A stretch of DNA of 64,000 nucleotides, taken from contig DASVRT010000021.1 in NCBI GenBank assembly GCA_036388475.1, forward strand, positions 62,001 through 126,000, given 5' to 3'. The notes under the pieces were generated by a model. The model was given only the letters and a program-made list of their open reading frames with translations, was not told the DNA's origin and did no database searches. This DNA comes from JALZHR01 sp036388475. Lineage in GTDB: Bacteria; Acidobacteriota; Blastocatellia; Pyrinomonadales; Pyrinomonadaceae. A program made the translations under genes and the position numbers. Position 1 is the first letter of the stretch. Every line of letters starts with the position of its first letter. Of this stretch, positions 8,456 through 17,286 are shown piece by piece.

Positions 8456-8914
8456 CACTTCTTCGTCCGCCGGAAAAAATTCCAGCGAAGCCGAGTTTAA
8501 ACAATAACGTTGTCCGGTCGGCGGCGGACCGTCGGGAAAAACGTGTCCCTGATGCCCGTCGCAGCGCGCGCAGCGAATTTCCGTTCGAATCATCCCGTAC
8601 GCCGTATCGCGAATATAACGAATGTGGTCTTTGTCGTAAGATTGATAAAACGAAGCCCAGCCCGAACTCGAATGAAACTTGGAATCCGAGCGGAAAAGCG
8701 GCAATCCGCATAATTTACAGGCATAAGTTCCGTCCTGCTCGTTGTCGGTCAGATTGCCGCAAAACGGCGGCTCTGTGCCGTGGTCGAGCAAAATGTGTCG
8801 TTCTTCTTCCGTCAAATCCTGCGCCAGTCTTTCTCTTTCTTCGGCGCTTAACGGCGTGATGTCATAGCCCGATTCGGACATTTCCTTTCCGGCAGTTTGC
8901 GTTTCCGGTGTCAT
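8441..8914 (-). CDS. msrB: Peptide-methionine (R)-S-oxide reductase MsrB
   Basis: Reduces methionine-R-sulfoxide in proteins, repairing oxidative damage. The ATG at 8914 is chosen because it has AAGGAGA about 8 bases upstream; the longer open frame lacks such a site and adds 32 unrelated residues. In the 157-residue product the structural zinc Cys pairs are C66/C69 (CKLCG) and C115/C118 (CARCDGH). The catalytic Cys is C138 in RYCLNSASLEF. Full-length for the family and probably cytosolic, as no signal peptide is seen. Confidence 0.96.
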   Translation of the reverse strand: MTPETQTAGKEMSESGYDITPLSAEERERLAQDLTEEERHILLDHGTEPPFCGNLTDNEQDGTYACKLCGLPLFRSDSKFHSSSGWASFYQSYDKDHIRYIRDTAYGMIRTEIRCARCDGHQGHVFPDGPPPTGQRYCLNSASLEFFPADEEVPQKG

Positions 8915-8982
8915 AAATTTTCTCCTTGCTTCAATGATTACAAAATCGGACGGAAAATTCCAGAGCTTTGAGGCATTCAAAC

Positions 8983-9190
8983 GACGCTCACGTGCCTTTG
9001 TTTGGCGCACACGAGCAGATGTTTACCTCACACGAACAACTTTTTGACGCTCAAACGCAGATATTCGCCGCCCGGAAGCATTTGTTCGCCGCTCAAACGC
9101 ATTTATTTGTCGCTCGAATGCGCGCGCGCCGCTCAAAGGCGTTTTATTGCCGCTCAAATGCAGTTAATCGGCGTTCAAACGCGCTTTATT
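8983..9190. repeat. Degenerate 21-bp tandem repeat array (about ten units)
   Basis: Units of 21 bp start at 8983, 9004, 9025, 9046, 9067, 9088, 9109 (this one 19 bp), 9128, 9149 and 9170. They are close to GCCGCTCAAACGCATTTATTT. Because 21 is a multiple of three, the plus strand stays open in more than one frame and would encode a seven-residue repeat of the type AAQTHLF. It lies between lpxD and msrB, so a spacer or insertion role is as likely as coding. Confidence 0.75.
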
Positions 9191-9270
9191 TCCGATTCAG
9201 CGGGCTTGACGAGGAAAAAGTGGTCAGCGAGAGCAATTAACTTACTGCTTACCGTTTATCGTTGACCGCT

Positions 9271-10302
9271 TTATTCCGAATTTTCCAAATTGTTCAAGCG
9301 TTTTTCCAAATCCCGGAGCGTCCGCGTCATCTCGCCCAGGCGTCGGAAAGCGGCAATCGAGCGCAGCCAGTCGCGATTATCGAAAGCGGGCACGCCGGAA
9401 ATGATTTTACCGTTTTCGACGTTGTGACTCGTCGCCGATTTTGCCGTCACGACCACGTCGTCGCCGACTTTCAGATGCCCGGCGATGCCGACCTGCCCGG
9501 CGAGAATCACACGTTTTCCGATAACGGAGCTGCCGGCTAAGCCGGTCTGCGCACAAATCAGGGAATCTTCTTCGACCGTGCAGGAATGTCCGATTTGCAC
9601 GAGATTGTCGATTTTTACGCCGCGCCGGATTCTGGTTTCGCCGACCGAAGCGCAGTCAACCGCCGAATTCGCGCCGATTTCGACGCCCGATTCGATGACG
9701 ACGCGCCCGGTTTGCGGAATTTTCAGCCAGCGTTTCTCCTCGTCCTTCGCATAGCCGAAACCGTCCGAGCCGATTGTCGTATTATTGTGAATAATCACGT
9801 TGTCGCCGATTTCCGAGTTTTCGCGAATCGAAACGCCCGAGTGAATCGTACAGTTTCTGCCGATTTTCACATTGTCGTAAATCGTCACGTTCGGGAAAAT
9901 TTTCGTCCGGCTTTCGATGATGCAGTTTTCGCCGACGACCGTGTTTGCCTGGATTTCGACATCTTCGGCGAGGCGCGCCGTTTCGCTGACAAAGGCTTTC
10001 GGGTGAATAAAAGGAATCGTTTCGGGCGCGGGATTAAACAGGCGCAAAGCTCGCGTGTAAGCTAAGTAAGGGTCTTTCGCGCGCAGCACGGCGATGTCTT
10101 TTCTCTCGATTTTTTCTTTTTCGTTCAAAAAAATCGCGCTCGCCCGCGTTTCCTGAATCTGCGGCGTGTATTTCGGATTTGCCAGAAACGTTACTTCGCC
10201 GTTTCCGGCAATGTCGAGACCCGCCGCGCCCGTGATTTCCGAATCCGCCGCGCCCTGTTCAATCGTCGCCGAAGTTTTTTCGGCTAATTCAGCTAATTTC
10301 AT
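9271..10302 (-). CDS. lpxD: UDP-3-O-acylglucosamine N-acyltransferase LpxD
   Basis: Transfers a 3-hydroxyacyl chain from acyl-ACP to UDP-3-O-acylglucosamine, the third step of lipid A synthesis. Order: an N-terminal uridine-binding domain (1-95), then a left-handed parallel beta-helix of hexapeptide repeats (about 100-310) and a C-terminal helix. The catalytic His is H239 in QIGHSC, the same number as in E. coli LpxD. It shows the cell makes an LPS-type outer membrane. The usual neighbours (bamA, fabZ, lpxA) are absent, so the gene is isolated from the standard lpx cluster. Confidence 0.95.
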   Translation of the reverse strand: MKLAELAEKTSATIEQGAADSEITGAAGLDIAGNGEVTFLANPKYTPQIQETRASAIFLNEKEKIERKDIAVLRAKDPYLAYTRALRLFNPAPETIPFIHPKAFVSETARLAEDVEIQANTVVGENCIIESRTKIFPNVTIYDNVKIGRNCTIHSGVSIRENSEIGDNVIIHNNTTIGSDGFGYAKDEEKRWLKIPQTGRVVIESGVEIGANSAVDCASVGETRIRRGVKIDNLVQIGHSCTVEEDSLICAQTGLAGSSVIGKRVILAGQVGIAGHLKVGDDVVVTAKSATSHNVENGKIISGVPAFDNRDWLRSIAAFRRLGEMTRTLRDLEKRLNNLENSE

Positions 10303-10496
10303 ATTCTTCTTGATAAATGATGTTTCAATGTGTCAGAATTTATCTTACGAAAATTCTCTCCCAACCCGAACCGTAAATAAAGCATCACGTCATGTAATAC
10401 CAATCTATCAATCGCCGATTTTGAAAAAAACACAAAAAAATGCGTGGAACAGGAAACATCCGTCAAAAATCGCCGATAACATAAGGAATTAGTTTT

Positions 10497-11108
10497 ATGA
10501 ATGAAAGAACTCTGACCCAAACCGAAAAAAGCTACACCGTCGATGAATACTTGAAAATGGAGCGCAAAAGCGCCAGCAAGCACGAGTTTATGGACGGTAA
10601 ATTATTAGCCGCTGCCGGTTCCAGCCGCCAGCACAACCTGATCGGCACGAACACGACCGTCGCCATCGGCAGCCGCACGCGCGGGCATAAATGCGAAGTT
10701 TACGTCAACGATATGCGCGTCCAGCTGAGCCGCAATCGGTTTTCTTACCCGGATGTGGTCGTCGTCAGCGGCGAGCCGAAATTTGCCGACAGCGAAACCG
10801 ACGTTTTGCTGAATCCGACGGTCGTCGTCGAAGTTTCTTCGCGCAACACCGTCAGCTATGATAAAACCGTCAAGCTGGAAAGTTATCTGGCGATGGACAG
10901 TATTCGCGAGGTTCTGCTGGTCAAGGAAGACGAGCTGCGCGTCGAGCATTATTTCAAACAGAACCCGAAACAGTGGATTTACCGCATTTATAACGCTAAC
11001 GACGATGTTATCTCGCTGGATTCCATCAACTGTAAAGTCTCGCTGTCGGAAATCTACTCGCAGGTAAAATTCGACCAGGCGGCGATTAGGTCGCAGGCGA
11101 TTAATTAA
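10497..11108 (+). CDS. Uma2 family (DUF820) endonuclease-like protein
   Basis: 203 residues of the Uma2/DUF820 family, a PD-(D/E)xK nuclease fold very common in cyanobacteria and Acidobacteriota. Family signs: VDEYLKME at the start, KHEFMDGKL, the Asp of SYPDVVVV and the Glu of VVVEVSS (with ETDVLLNP between), and KLESYLAM. The function is unproven in this family; copies often occur near repeats or mobile DNA. ATG 10497 follows AAGGAAT. A large repeat hairpin follows the stop. Confidence 0.88.
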   Translation: MNERTLTQTEKSYTVDEYLKMERKSASKHEFMDGKLLAAAGSSRQHNLIGTNTTVAIGSRTRGHKCEVYVNDMRVQLSRNRFSYPDVVVVSGEPKFADSETDVLLNPTVVVEVSSRNTVSYDKTVKLESYLAMDSIREVLLVKEDELRVEHYFKQNPKQWIYRIYNANDDVISLDSINCKVSLSEIYSQVKFDQAAIRSQAIN

Positions 11109-11217
11109 AGTTAAAAAGTTAAAAAGTTAAAAAGTTAAAAGGCGAAAAGGCGAAAAAGTAAGTTGAGTTTCTTCGACAAACTTTTTCGCCTTTTCGCCTT
11201 TTTAACTCTTAAACTTT
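11106..11217. repeat. Palindromic tandem-repeat element (8-nt units)
   Basis: Left arm: tandem GTTAAAAA then GGCGAAAA units (11110-11160). Right arm: CTTTTTCGCCTTTTCGCC and TTTTTAACTCTTAAAC (about 11181-11214). It fills the whole gap between the convergent Uma2 and priA genes and could serve as a bidirectional terminator. Here the unit is 8 nt. Confidence 0.8.
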
Positions 11218-13710
11218 CTAGAGTAGATTTACCGGGTCAATCTCCACGTTTATAATCCGCAAATCGCAGGCGTTTTCCTGCGCGCCGTCGAGGGCGAAAT
11301 CAATCAGCTCGCGCAGCTTTTTGCGATTGACGGCTTTGATTAAAATTTGCAGCCGGTGCTCGCCTTTCAATCTCGCCAGCGGCGCGGGCGCGACTCCCAG
11401 AACACGGGCGTTTCTTTCGCCGTTTGCCGCGACCAGACATTCCTTAAAAGCCTGCGCGTTGCTGAAAGCGTAGTCGTAATCTTCGTGATGCACCGTCACG
11501 CAGGCGAGCGCGGCAAACGGCGGGTACGTCAGGTTCTGCCGGTAGCGGATTTCTTCCTGATAAAATTTTTCGTAATCCTGATTGCAGGCTAATTGCAGCG
11601 CGTAATGTTCGGGATAAAAAGTCTGTATAATCACGCGCCCCTGCAAAAGCCCGCGTCCGGCGCGCCCGGCAACCTGCGTCAAAAGCTGAAAAGTTCTTTC
11701 CGCCGAGCGAAAATCCGGCAGCGCCAGACCGGCATCGACCGAAACCACGCCGACCAGCGTCACGTTCGGAAAATCGTGACCTTTCGCCAGCATCTGCGTG
11801 CCGACCAGCATATCGATTTTATGCTCGGCGAAATCCATCAAAGTTTCTTCAAACGTCCGTCGCTTCTGCGTCGTATCGCGGTCGATGCGCGCGATTCTGA
11901 GGGCGGAAAACTTGCGTTTCAGAATGTCCTCGATTTGCTCGGTTCCTTCGCCGACGAAATAAATAAATTTCGAATCGCAGAAAGGACATTTGCGCGGCGC
12001 TTTCGCCCGAAAGCCGCAGTAATGACAAAGCAAAACGTTTTCGCGTTTATGGTAAGTCAAAGTAATATCGCAGTTCTGGCAGCGAATCGTCTCGCCGCAC
12101 GAGCGACACAAAACGAACTGCGAAAACCCGCGCCGGTTAAGCAGAATTATCGACTGCTCGCCTTTCGAGAAAGTTTCTTCGATGGCATTAAGCAGCTGCT
12201 GCGAAAAAATCGAATCGCGTCCTTCCTTTCGGAAAACTTCGCGCATATCGACCAGCTCGGCGGCGGCGAGCGGGCGATTGCCGATGCGATGCGGCAGGTG
12301 CAGGTAAACGTATTTTCCGCTTTTGGCGTTGTGAAAAGATTCGAGCGCCGGCGTTGCCGAGCCGAGAACAATCGTCGCCTTCGCAAAACTGGCGCGCACG
12401 ACGGCGACATCTCTGGCGTGATAAAACGGCGATTCGTGCTGGCGATACGAGCCGTCGTGTTCTTCGTCAACGATTATCAAACCGATATTTTTTAAAGGCG
12501 CAAAAATCGCCGAGCGCGTTCCGATAGCGATTCGCGCCTGCCCGTTGCGGATTCTGCGCCACTCGTCAAACCGCTCGCCGGTCGATAAAGACGAATGCAG
12601 AATCGCCACTTCGTCGCCGAAAACCGCGCGCAGACGGCGCGAAAAAACCGGCGTCAGAGCGATTTCGGGAACGAGCATCAAAGAAGATTTGCCGATGTCC
12701 AGCGCCTCTTTCATCGCGCGAATGTAAATTTCCGTTTTCCCGCTGCCCGTCACGCCGTGAAGCAGAAAAGCTTGATAATCATTCGATAAAATCGCTTTTT
12801 CGATTTCCCGAAAGGCGTCCGTCTGCTCGCCGGTCAAAATCAAATCCAGAATTTCGGGCAGCTTCGCGTGCGCTAAAGGGTCGCGGAAAACTTCGCGGAC
12901 GAAAATCTGCACGATGCCGCGTTTTTCCAGGCTGTTAACGGCTGACGCGCTGATTTGCGCTTTCTCCAGAAGCTCCGTAAAACCGATTTCGCCGTTTTCG
13001 TTAATCAAAGTTTCGACGACTTTCGCCTGCGCTTCGGTCAGCGCTTTCGCCGCCTGCTTGTGCATCTCGGTCGGCAGCAGGCGCACGGATTTTCGTCGTT
13101 TCGGTTTGGCTTTGGTCGTCAAAGTTCGCTGAAAGGTGGAAATCCAGTTGAGTTTTAAAAGCTCTCGCACGGCGCGCTGCGCAGTCGGAGCGCCGAGTTT
13201 TTTTTGCAGCTCGCGCTGCGAGACTTCCGCGTTTTCCGCCAGCATCTGCAAAATCTGCGCTTTCGAAGTGTTCAGTTTCGCGCCCGAAAGCTTTATCAAT
13301 TCATCGCGTCCGGCGCTGGTTATCTGCACGATTTGCTCAATCGCGGCATTGACGCCGGCGGGCAGCGAAGCTTTTAAAATTTCGCCCCACGAAGCCGAAT
13401 AATAATCCGCCGTCCATTGCGTCAGGCGCAGAATTTCCGCCGAAACAAGCGGTTCTTCGTCTATCAGTTCCAATACATCCTTGATTGCGTCGGCTTCAAA
13501 TTCGATTTCTTCGCTCAAATTTTGATGAAGCGCGACGATATAGCCGGTCAACTGTCGATTGCCGAAAGGAACGAGCAGGCGCGCGCCGAGTTTGACGTTT
13601 TCCCGCAGCGCCAGCGGCAAACTGTAAGTAAAAGTCTGGCGCAGCGGCAAGGGCAAAGCGACTTCGGCAAAACGCGGCGCGGGCGAATCTTTGGTCAGGC
13701 TCGGAATCAT
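11218..13710 (-). CDS. priA: Replication restart helicase PriA
   Basis: 3'-to-5' superfamily 2 helicase that recognises stalled forks and reloads the replisome. The N-terminal DNA-binding region (from VALPLPLRQTFTYSLP) precedes Walker A GVTGSGKTE, the DEEH box (VDEEHDGSY), the zinc-binding insertion with CRSCGETIRCQNC, CHYCG and CPFC, and helicase motifs (GTQMLAKGHDFPNVTLVG). ATG 13710 gives 830 residues and starts at MIPSLTKD; the longer frame adds 17 residues and is disfavoured. priA downstream of coaBC is a common bacterial arrangement, here interrupted by two glycosylase genes. Confidence 0.96.
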   Translation of the reverse strand: MIPSLTKDSPAPRFAEVALPLPLRQTFTYSLPLALRENVKLGARLLVPFGNRQLTGYIVALHQNLSEEIEFEADAIKDVLELIDEEPLVSAEILRLTQWTADYYSASWGEILKASLPAGVNAAIEQIVQITSAGRDELIKLSGAKLNTSKAQILQMLAENAEVSQRELQKKLGAPTAQRAVRELLKLNWISTFQRTLTTKAKPKRRKSVRLLPTEMHKQAAKALTEAQAKVVETLINENGEIGFTELLEKAQISASAVNSLEKRGIVQIFVREVFRDPLAHAKLPEILDLILTGEQTDAFREIEKAILSNDYQAFLLHGVTGSGKTEIYIRAMKEALDIGKSSLMLVPEIALTPVFSRRLRAVFGDEVAILHSSLSTGERFDEWRRIRNGQARIAIGTRSAIFAPLKNIGLIIVDEEHDGSYRQHESPFYHARDVAVVRASFAKATIVLGSATPALESFHNAKSGKYVYLHLPHRIGNRPLAAAELVDMREVFRKEGRDSIFSQQLLNAIEETFSKGEQSIILLNRRGFSQFVLCRSCGETIRCQNCDITLTYHKRENVLLCHYCGFRAKAPRKCPFCDSKFIYFVGEGTEQIEDILKRKFSALRIARIDRDTTQKRRTFEETLMDFAEHKIDMLVGTQMLAKGHDFPNVTLVGVVSVDAGLALPDFRSAERTFQLLTQVAGRAGRGLLQGRVIIQTFYPEHYALQLACNQDYEKFYQEEIRYRQNLTYPPFAALACVTVHHEDYDYAFSNAQAFKECLVAANGERNARVLGVAPAPLARLKGEHRLQILIKAVNRKKLRELIDFALDGAQENACDLRIINVEIDPVNLL

Positions 13711-13738
13711 TAAAAGAAATTTACCATAGAAAATTTCA

Positions 13739-13912
13739 GCCGCAGAGGACGCAGAGAGCACAGAGAAATGAAACCACAGATTGACGCGGATGAAAACAAG
13801 ATGATTTAACGGAAAGGCGACTTTGCGGCTTGATAAATCTATTTTTTATCTGTGTTCACCTGCGTTTATCCGCGACTGAAATTTTCTCTCGGTTTCTTTG
13901 TGCTCTTTGTCG
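13739..13912. repeat. Intergenic palindromic repeat (CGCAGAGGACGCAGAG type)
   Basis: Left part: GCAGAGGACGCAGAGAGCAC and CACAGATTGACGCGGATG. Right part: ATCTGTGTTCACCTGCG and TTCTCTCGGTTTCTTTGTGC. This CACAGA/CGCAGAG vocabulary recurs in intergenic regions of many bacterial phyla (from memory) and here lies between priA and the upstream glycosylase-like gene. Related copies are at 22659, 24400, 32985 and 52150. Confidence 0.65.
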
Positions 13913-14506
13913 CTAACCTTTCTTTCCCGTCAGAAAATCACGAATCTTTTTCATATCTTCCCAGACTTCGCGTTTTTTCGACGGGTCGCGCAAAAGATAC
14001 GCCGGATTAAAGGTCGGCATCAGCTTCATATCGTAATAATCGTAAAAATCGCCGCGCACCTGCGAAATCGGTTTTTTCGTGTTGAGCAAAGCTTTGGTCG
14101 GCGTATTTCCCAGAGCGATAATCACTTGCGGATGAATCGCCGTCATTTCGCGATGCAGGTAGGGCGTGAAAAATGAGAGAATGTCAGGCGTGATTTCGTC
14201 GCCGGTCGAGATGATTTTAACGACGTTCGTCAGGTAACATTCTTCGCGTTTTATCCCGACCGAAGCCAGAATCTTGGTCAGCAGCTCGCCGACCGGACCC
14301 ATAAAAGGCTTTTCCGAATCGGCGTCGGGCAGTCCGGGCGATTCGCCGACGATAACGACTTTTGCCTCTCTGTTTCCGCTTCCGAAAATAAAAAATTTAT
14401 CGGGAAACAGGAGTTTGCCCTTTTCCAGCATTTCCTGATTGATTTCGTCAATCGTCTCGCTCGATTCCGGCGGCGCCAAATCGAAAAGTGTGGCGGAATT
14501 ATTCAT
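13913..14506 (-). CDS. Uracil-DNA glycosylase family-4-like protein lacking cluster cysteines
   Basis: 197 residues with the UDG fold signature: VGESPGLPDADSEKPFMGPV near the N-terminus, GNTPTKALL, and FNPAYLLRDPSKKR. Compared with the neighbour at 14525, the CxxC pair and the two later cluster Cys are missing, leaving one Cys in EECYLTN. The active-site His of HPAYLLR is Asn. It therefore looks like a divergent or inactive paralogue of the adjacent gene, 18 bases downstream of it in the same operon. It could have acquired another substrate. Confidence 0.85.
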   Translation of the reverse strand: MNNSATLFDLAPPESSETIDEINQEMLEKGKLLFPDKFFIFGSGNREAKVVIVGESPGLPDADSEKPFMGPVGELLTKILASVGIKREECYLTNVVKIISTGDEITPDILSFFTPYLHREMTAIHPQVIIALGNTPTKALLNTKKPISQVRGDFYDYYDMKLMPTFNPAYLLRDPSKKREVWEDMKKIRDFLTGKKG

Positions 14507-14524
14507 CGGTTTCTTTACTTAACA

Positions 14525-15559
14525 TCACTTCAATTTATTCATCTCTTCACGCACTTTTTTCATATCTTCCCACGTTTCGCGCTTTTTCGACGGGTCGCGC
14601 AGCAGATATGCCGGATGGAAAGTCGGCATTACCTTGACGCCGTAATAATCCTGAAATTCGCCGCGCAGCTTGGTGATGCCGATTTTTGTGTCGAGCAGGT
14701 TCTGCGTCGCCGTATTTCCCAGCACGACGATGACTTTCGGGCGAATAACGGCGATTTCGCGCAGCAGAAACGGGCGGCACGTGTGCGCTTCCGGCAAGGT
14801 CGGCGTGCGGTTGCCCGGCGGGCGGCAGCGGTTGATGTTGCCGATAAAAACGTCTTCGCGCTTCATCCCGATGGCTTCGATGATTTTGTTTAAAAGCTGT
14901 CCGGCTTTCCCGACAAACGGGCGACCTTCGGCGTCCTCGTTAGCGCCCGGCGCTTCGCCGACAAAGACCAGATCGGCTTCCGGATTGCCTTCGCTGTGGA
15001 CGATTTTCGTGCGACCTTCCCAGAGCGGGCAGCGCGTGCAGTTGCCGATATCGAGGCGAATGTCTTCGAGCGTTTCGTTGGCGTCGGGAAGCGTTTCGGT
15101 GATGTCGCCGAAAAGCGATTGGCTCAGATTTTCTTCGGCGGTAGTTTTTTGTTTTGGCATATTGTCACCCTTTGCTGGTTCTGAAATTTGACTTTCTGCT
15201 TGAACATTGGAAACATTCGGCGCGCGTTTCGTCAATGACGGCAGGCGCGATAATTTCGATTTTTCCAAAAGATTCTGCCGCACCGTATTCTGTTCCGATT
15301 TGGCGGCGGGCGGCGGCGTTTTCGAAATCGGCGGCGCGACGACCGGCGTTTCCGGCACGAATCTTTCCAGATTCGGTTTTTGCCGCGAAGCCTGCTCTTT
15401 GGTCTTCGGGCTTTGGAAGGCGTTCGCGTTTTGAAATTTGGCGTCGAGCTCGGGCAAATCGACATTGAAATTTTCGACGCCGAGTTCCTGCAAATACAGG
15501 ATTTGTTCTTTCAGCTCGCCGATCAGCGAGGCGTATTCGTTGTACAGGTTTTCAGCCAT
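14525..15559 (-). CDS. Family 4 uracil-DNA glycosylase with long N-terminal extension
   Basis: Removes uracil from DNA to start base-excision repair. The catalytic domain (about 165-344) has all four iron-sulfur Cys: C174 and C177 (CTRCPLW), C245 (NRCRPPG) and C261 (HTCRPF). It also has GEAPGANEDAEGRPFVGKAG and HPAYLLRDP. Family 4 enzymes are usually about 200 residues. The extra 160 N-terminal residues are Pro/Lys/Gln-rich and probably disordered, perhaps a protein-interaction arm. Its start overlaps the coaBC stop by 8 bases, so the genes are co-transcribed. Confidence 0.93.
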   Translation of the reverse strand: MAENLYNEYASLIGELKEQILYLQELGVENFNVDLPELDAKFQNANAFQSPKTKEQASRQKPNLERFVPETPVVAPPISKTPPPAAKSEQNTVRQNLLEKSKLSRLPSLTKRAPNVSNVQAESQISEPAKGDNMPKQKTTAEENLSQSLFGDITETLPDANETLEDIRLDIGNCTRCPLWEGRTKIVHSEGNPEADLVFVGEAPGANEDAEGRPFVGKAGQLLNKIIEAIGMKREDVFIGNINRCRPPGNRTPTLPEAHTCRPFLLREIAVIRPKVIVVLGNTATQNLLDTKIGITKLRGEFQDYYGVKVMPTFHPAYLLRDPSKKRETWEDMKKVREEMNKLK

Positions 15560-16802
15560 TTCTTTTTCTGAATTTTACCACTTCGTCGAGGATTTTGTCT
15601 GCCATCTGGCGCTTGCTCATCAGCGAAATCTCGATTGGATTTTCCGCGTCGCGGCTTAAAATCAAGCCTTGATTATTTTCCGAGCCGAAGCCGGTTTTAT
15701 TGCCGCTGACGTCGTTTGCCACGATTAAATCAAGATTTTTTTTCCGCATTTTCGTGTGCGCGTAAGTCTCGACATCGTTCGTTTCCGCCGCAAAGCCGAC
15801 GACGACTAAGCCTGACGGGCGTTTTTTCGAAACTTCGGCGAGAATGTCTGTGGTTTTTTCGAGTTCGATGACGAGCCGGTCTCCGGTCTTTTTAATTTTA
15901 TTTTCCGCGCGTTTTGCCGGACGATAATCGGCGACCGCCGCCGCGCCGACGAAAACCGTGGCGTTTTTTAATTCGCTCATCACGGCTCGGTGCATCGCCT
16001 CGGCGGAAATCGCGCTGATAATTTTTACGTTTTCGGGCGGCGCGGCACTGGTCGAAGCGGCAACGACCGTCACTTCCGCGCCGCGCTTTCGCGCCATTTC
16101 TGCGACGGCAAAACCCATTTTGCCGGACGAATGATTGGAAAGAAATCGAACCGGGTCGATTTCTTCGCGCGTGCCGCCGGTGGTTATTAAAAAGCGCTCG
16201 TCTTTTAAGTCGAGAGTTTGATTTTCGCTCTCGACTCTCGACTCTCGACTCTCGACTAAAATCCTTAAGGCTTGCGCGGCAATATTTTCGACATCTTCCA
16301 GCTTTCCCGTGCCGACGGTTTTGCAGGCTAATTCGCCCGCCACCGGCTCGACAAAAAGAACGCCGTCTTTTTTCAGTTGTTCGATGTTGCGCTGCATCGC
16401 CGGATGAAACCACATCGTCGTGTTCATCGCGGGCGCGACCAGCACCGGCGCGGTCGAGGCGAGATACGTCGAGCTTAAAAAATCGTCGGCGATGCCGCCG
16501 GCAAATTTCGCGAGAATGTTGGCGGTCGCCGGCACAATCAACAGCAAATCGATATTTTGCGAAAAATTGATATGCGCAATCGGGTCGGGATTTTCCGGCG
16601 CGTAATCATCGACCAGCACGTAATTTTCGGTTAAAGCGCGAAACGTCAAAGGCTGGATAAATTCCGTCGCGTGTTTCGTCATCGCCGCCTGAACTTCGCA
16701 GCCGGATTTTTGCAAAAGACGCAAAACTTCAATCGCTTTGTAAGCGGCAATTCCGCCCGCAACGCCGAGCCCGACTCGAAATCTTGGGTTTGAATCACTC
16801 AT
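15552..16802 (-). CDS. coaBC: Bifunctional phosphopantothenoylcysteine decarboxylase / phosphopantothenate-cysteine ligase
   Basis: Two consecutive steps of coenzyme A synthesis. The N-terminal flavoprotein CoaC domain (GVAGGIAAYKAIEVLRLL, then PAMNTTMWFHPAM) is followed by the CoaB ligase (ITTGGTREEIDPVRFLSNHS, GAAAVADYRPA, KTTDILAE). ATG 16802 gives 416 residues (start MSDSNPRF); the longer frame adds an unlikely basic leader. The linker between the domains contains VESRESRVES, encoded by tandem CTCTCGA repeats (16209-16257). The preceding plus-strand gene is divergent. Confidence 0.95.
   Translation of the reverse strand: MSDSNPRFRVGLGVAGGIAAYKAIEVLRLLQKSGCEVQAAMTKHATEFIQPLTFRALTENYVLVDDYAPENPDPIAHINFSQNIDLLLIVPATANILAKFAGGIADDFLSSTYLASTAPVLVAPAMNTTMWFHPAMQRNIEQLKKDGVLFVEPVAGELACKTVGTGKLEDVENIAAQALRILVESRESRVESENQTLDLKDERFLITTGGTREEIDPVRFLSNHSSGKMGFAVAEMARKRGAEVTVVAASTSAAPPENVKIISAISAEAMHRAVMSELKNATVFVGAAAVADYRPAKRAENKIKKTGDRLVIELEKTTDILAEVSKKRPSGLVVVGFAAETNDVETYAHTKMRKKNLDLIVANDVSGNKTGFGSENNQGLILSRDAENPIEISLMSKRQMADKILDEVVKFRKRNG
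16209..16257. repeat. In-frame heptamer-repeat insertion in coaBC
   Basis: GTCGAGAG (16209-16216) is followed by four tandem CTCTCGA units (16228-16255), an inverted arrangement. The repeat encodes the inter-domain linker of CoaBC without changing the frame. Confidence 0.8.
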
Positions 16803-16938
16803 AAATTCAGGTGCAAGTGTAGCATTTACTTTATAACGGCAAAAGTTGCGCCCGCGCCGCTGACGACGACTGTTGCTGCCCACAGTCATAATTAGCGAAA
16901 GCTATGTTAAAATTCCAAAAGTTTGAGCGGTGAAAAAG

Positions 16939-17283
16939 ATGAATCAGCCAACTCTATTTGAAACGGGAACGCAAAACGTCGAGCTGGAAAGGCTGGCGCT
17001 TTACGCTTTGGGCGAATTTCAATCGCGCGGCAAGGTTCTGGCGGAGCGCGAGCTGGCGCTCGACCGCTTGCGCGGCGCTTTCAAACGCGCTGCGGAACAT
17101 TTTCAAATCGCGGAGCTGGCGGACGAAAGACTGGCGGAAACGCTGGAAAAACTCGGCGCAAAAGTCGTCAAAGTGCCGAGCTTTGTCGCCAAACACCCGT
17201 TTCGCGTGACGGCTCACCAGGCTTTGGCGGCGCGGGCTTTTGAATTTTATCAGGAAACGATTTCGCAGAAGGCGGAGGCTTGA
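16939..17283 (+). CDS. Conserved hypothetical small protein
   Basis: About 114 residues, starting MNQPTLFETG, highly charged and helical (many A, E, R, L), with no membrane segment and no recognised motif. It is not RpoZ, which often neighbours coaBC. An upstream in-frame GTG at 16930 is possible; ATG 16939 is preferred. The next gene begins 3 bases after its stop, so the two are probably co-transcribed. Function unknown. Confidence 0.65.
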   Translation: MNQPTLFETGTQNVELERLALYALGEFQSRGKVLAERELALDRLRGAFKRAAEHFQIAELADERLAETLEKLGAKVVKVPSFVAKHPFRVTAHQALAARAFEFYQETISQKAEA

Positions 17284-17286
17284 AAT

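Noticed and set aside
8968..9240. 90-codon frame covering the 21-bp repeat array as a gene
   Set aside because: No ribosome site; openness follows from the 21-base period, and other frames are equally open. Listed as a repeat, not a gene.
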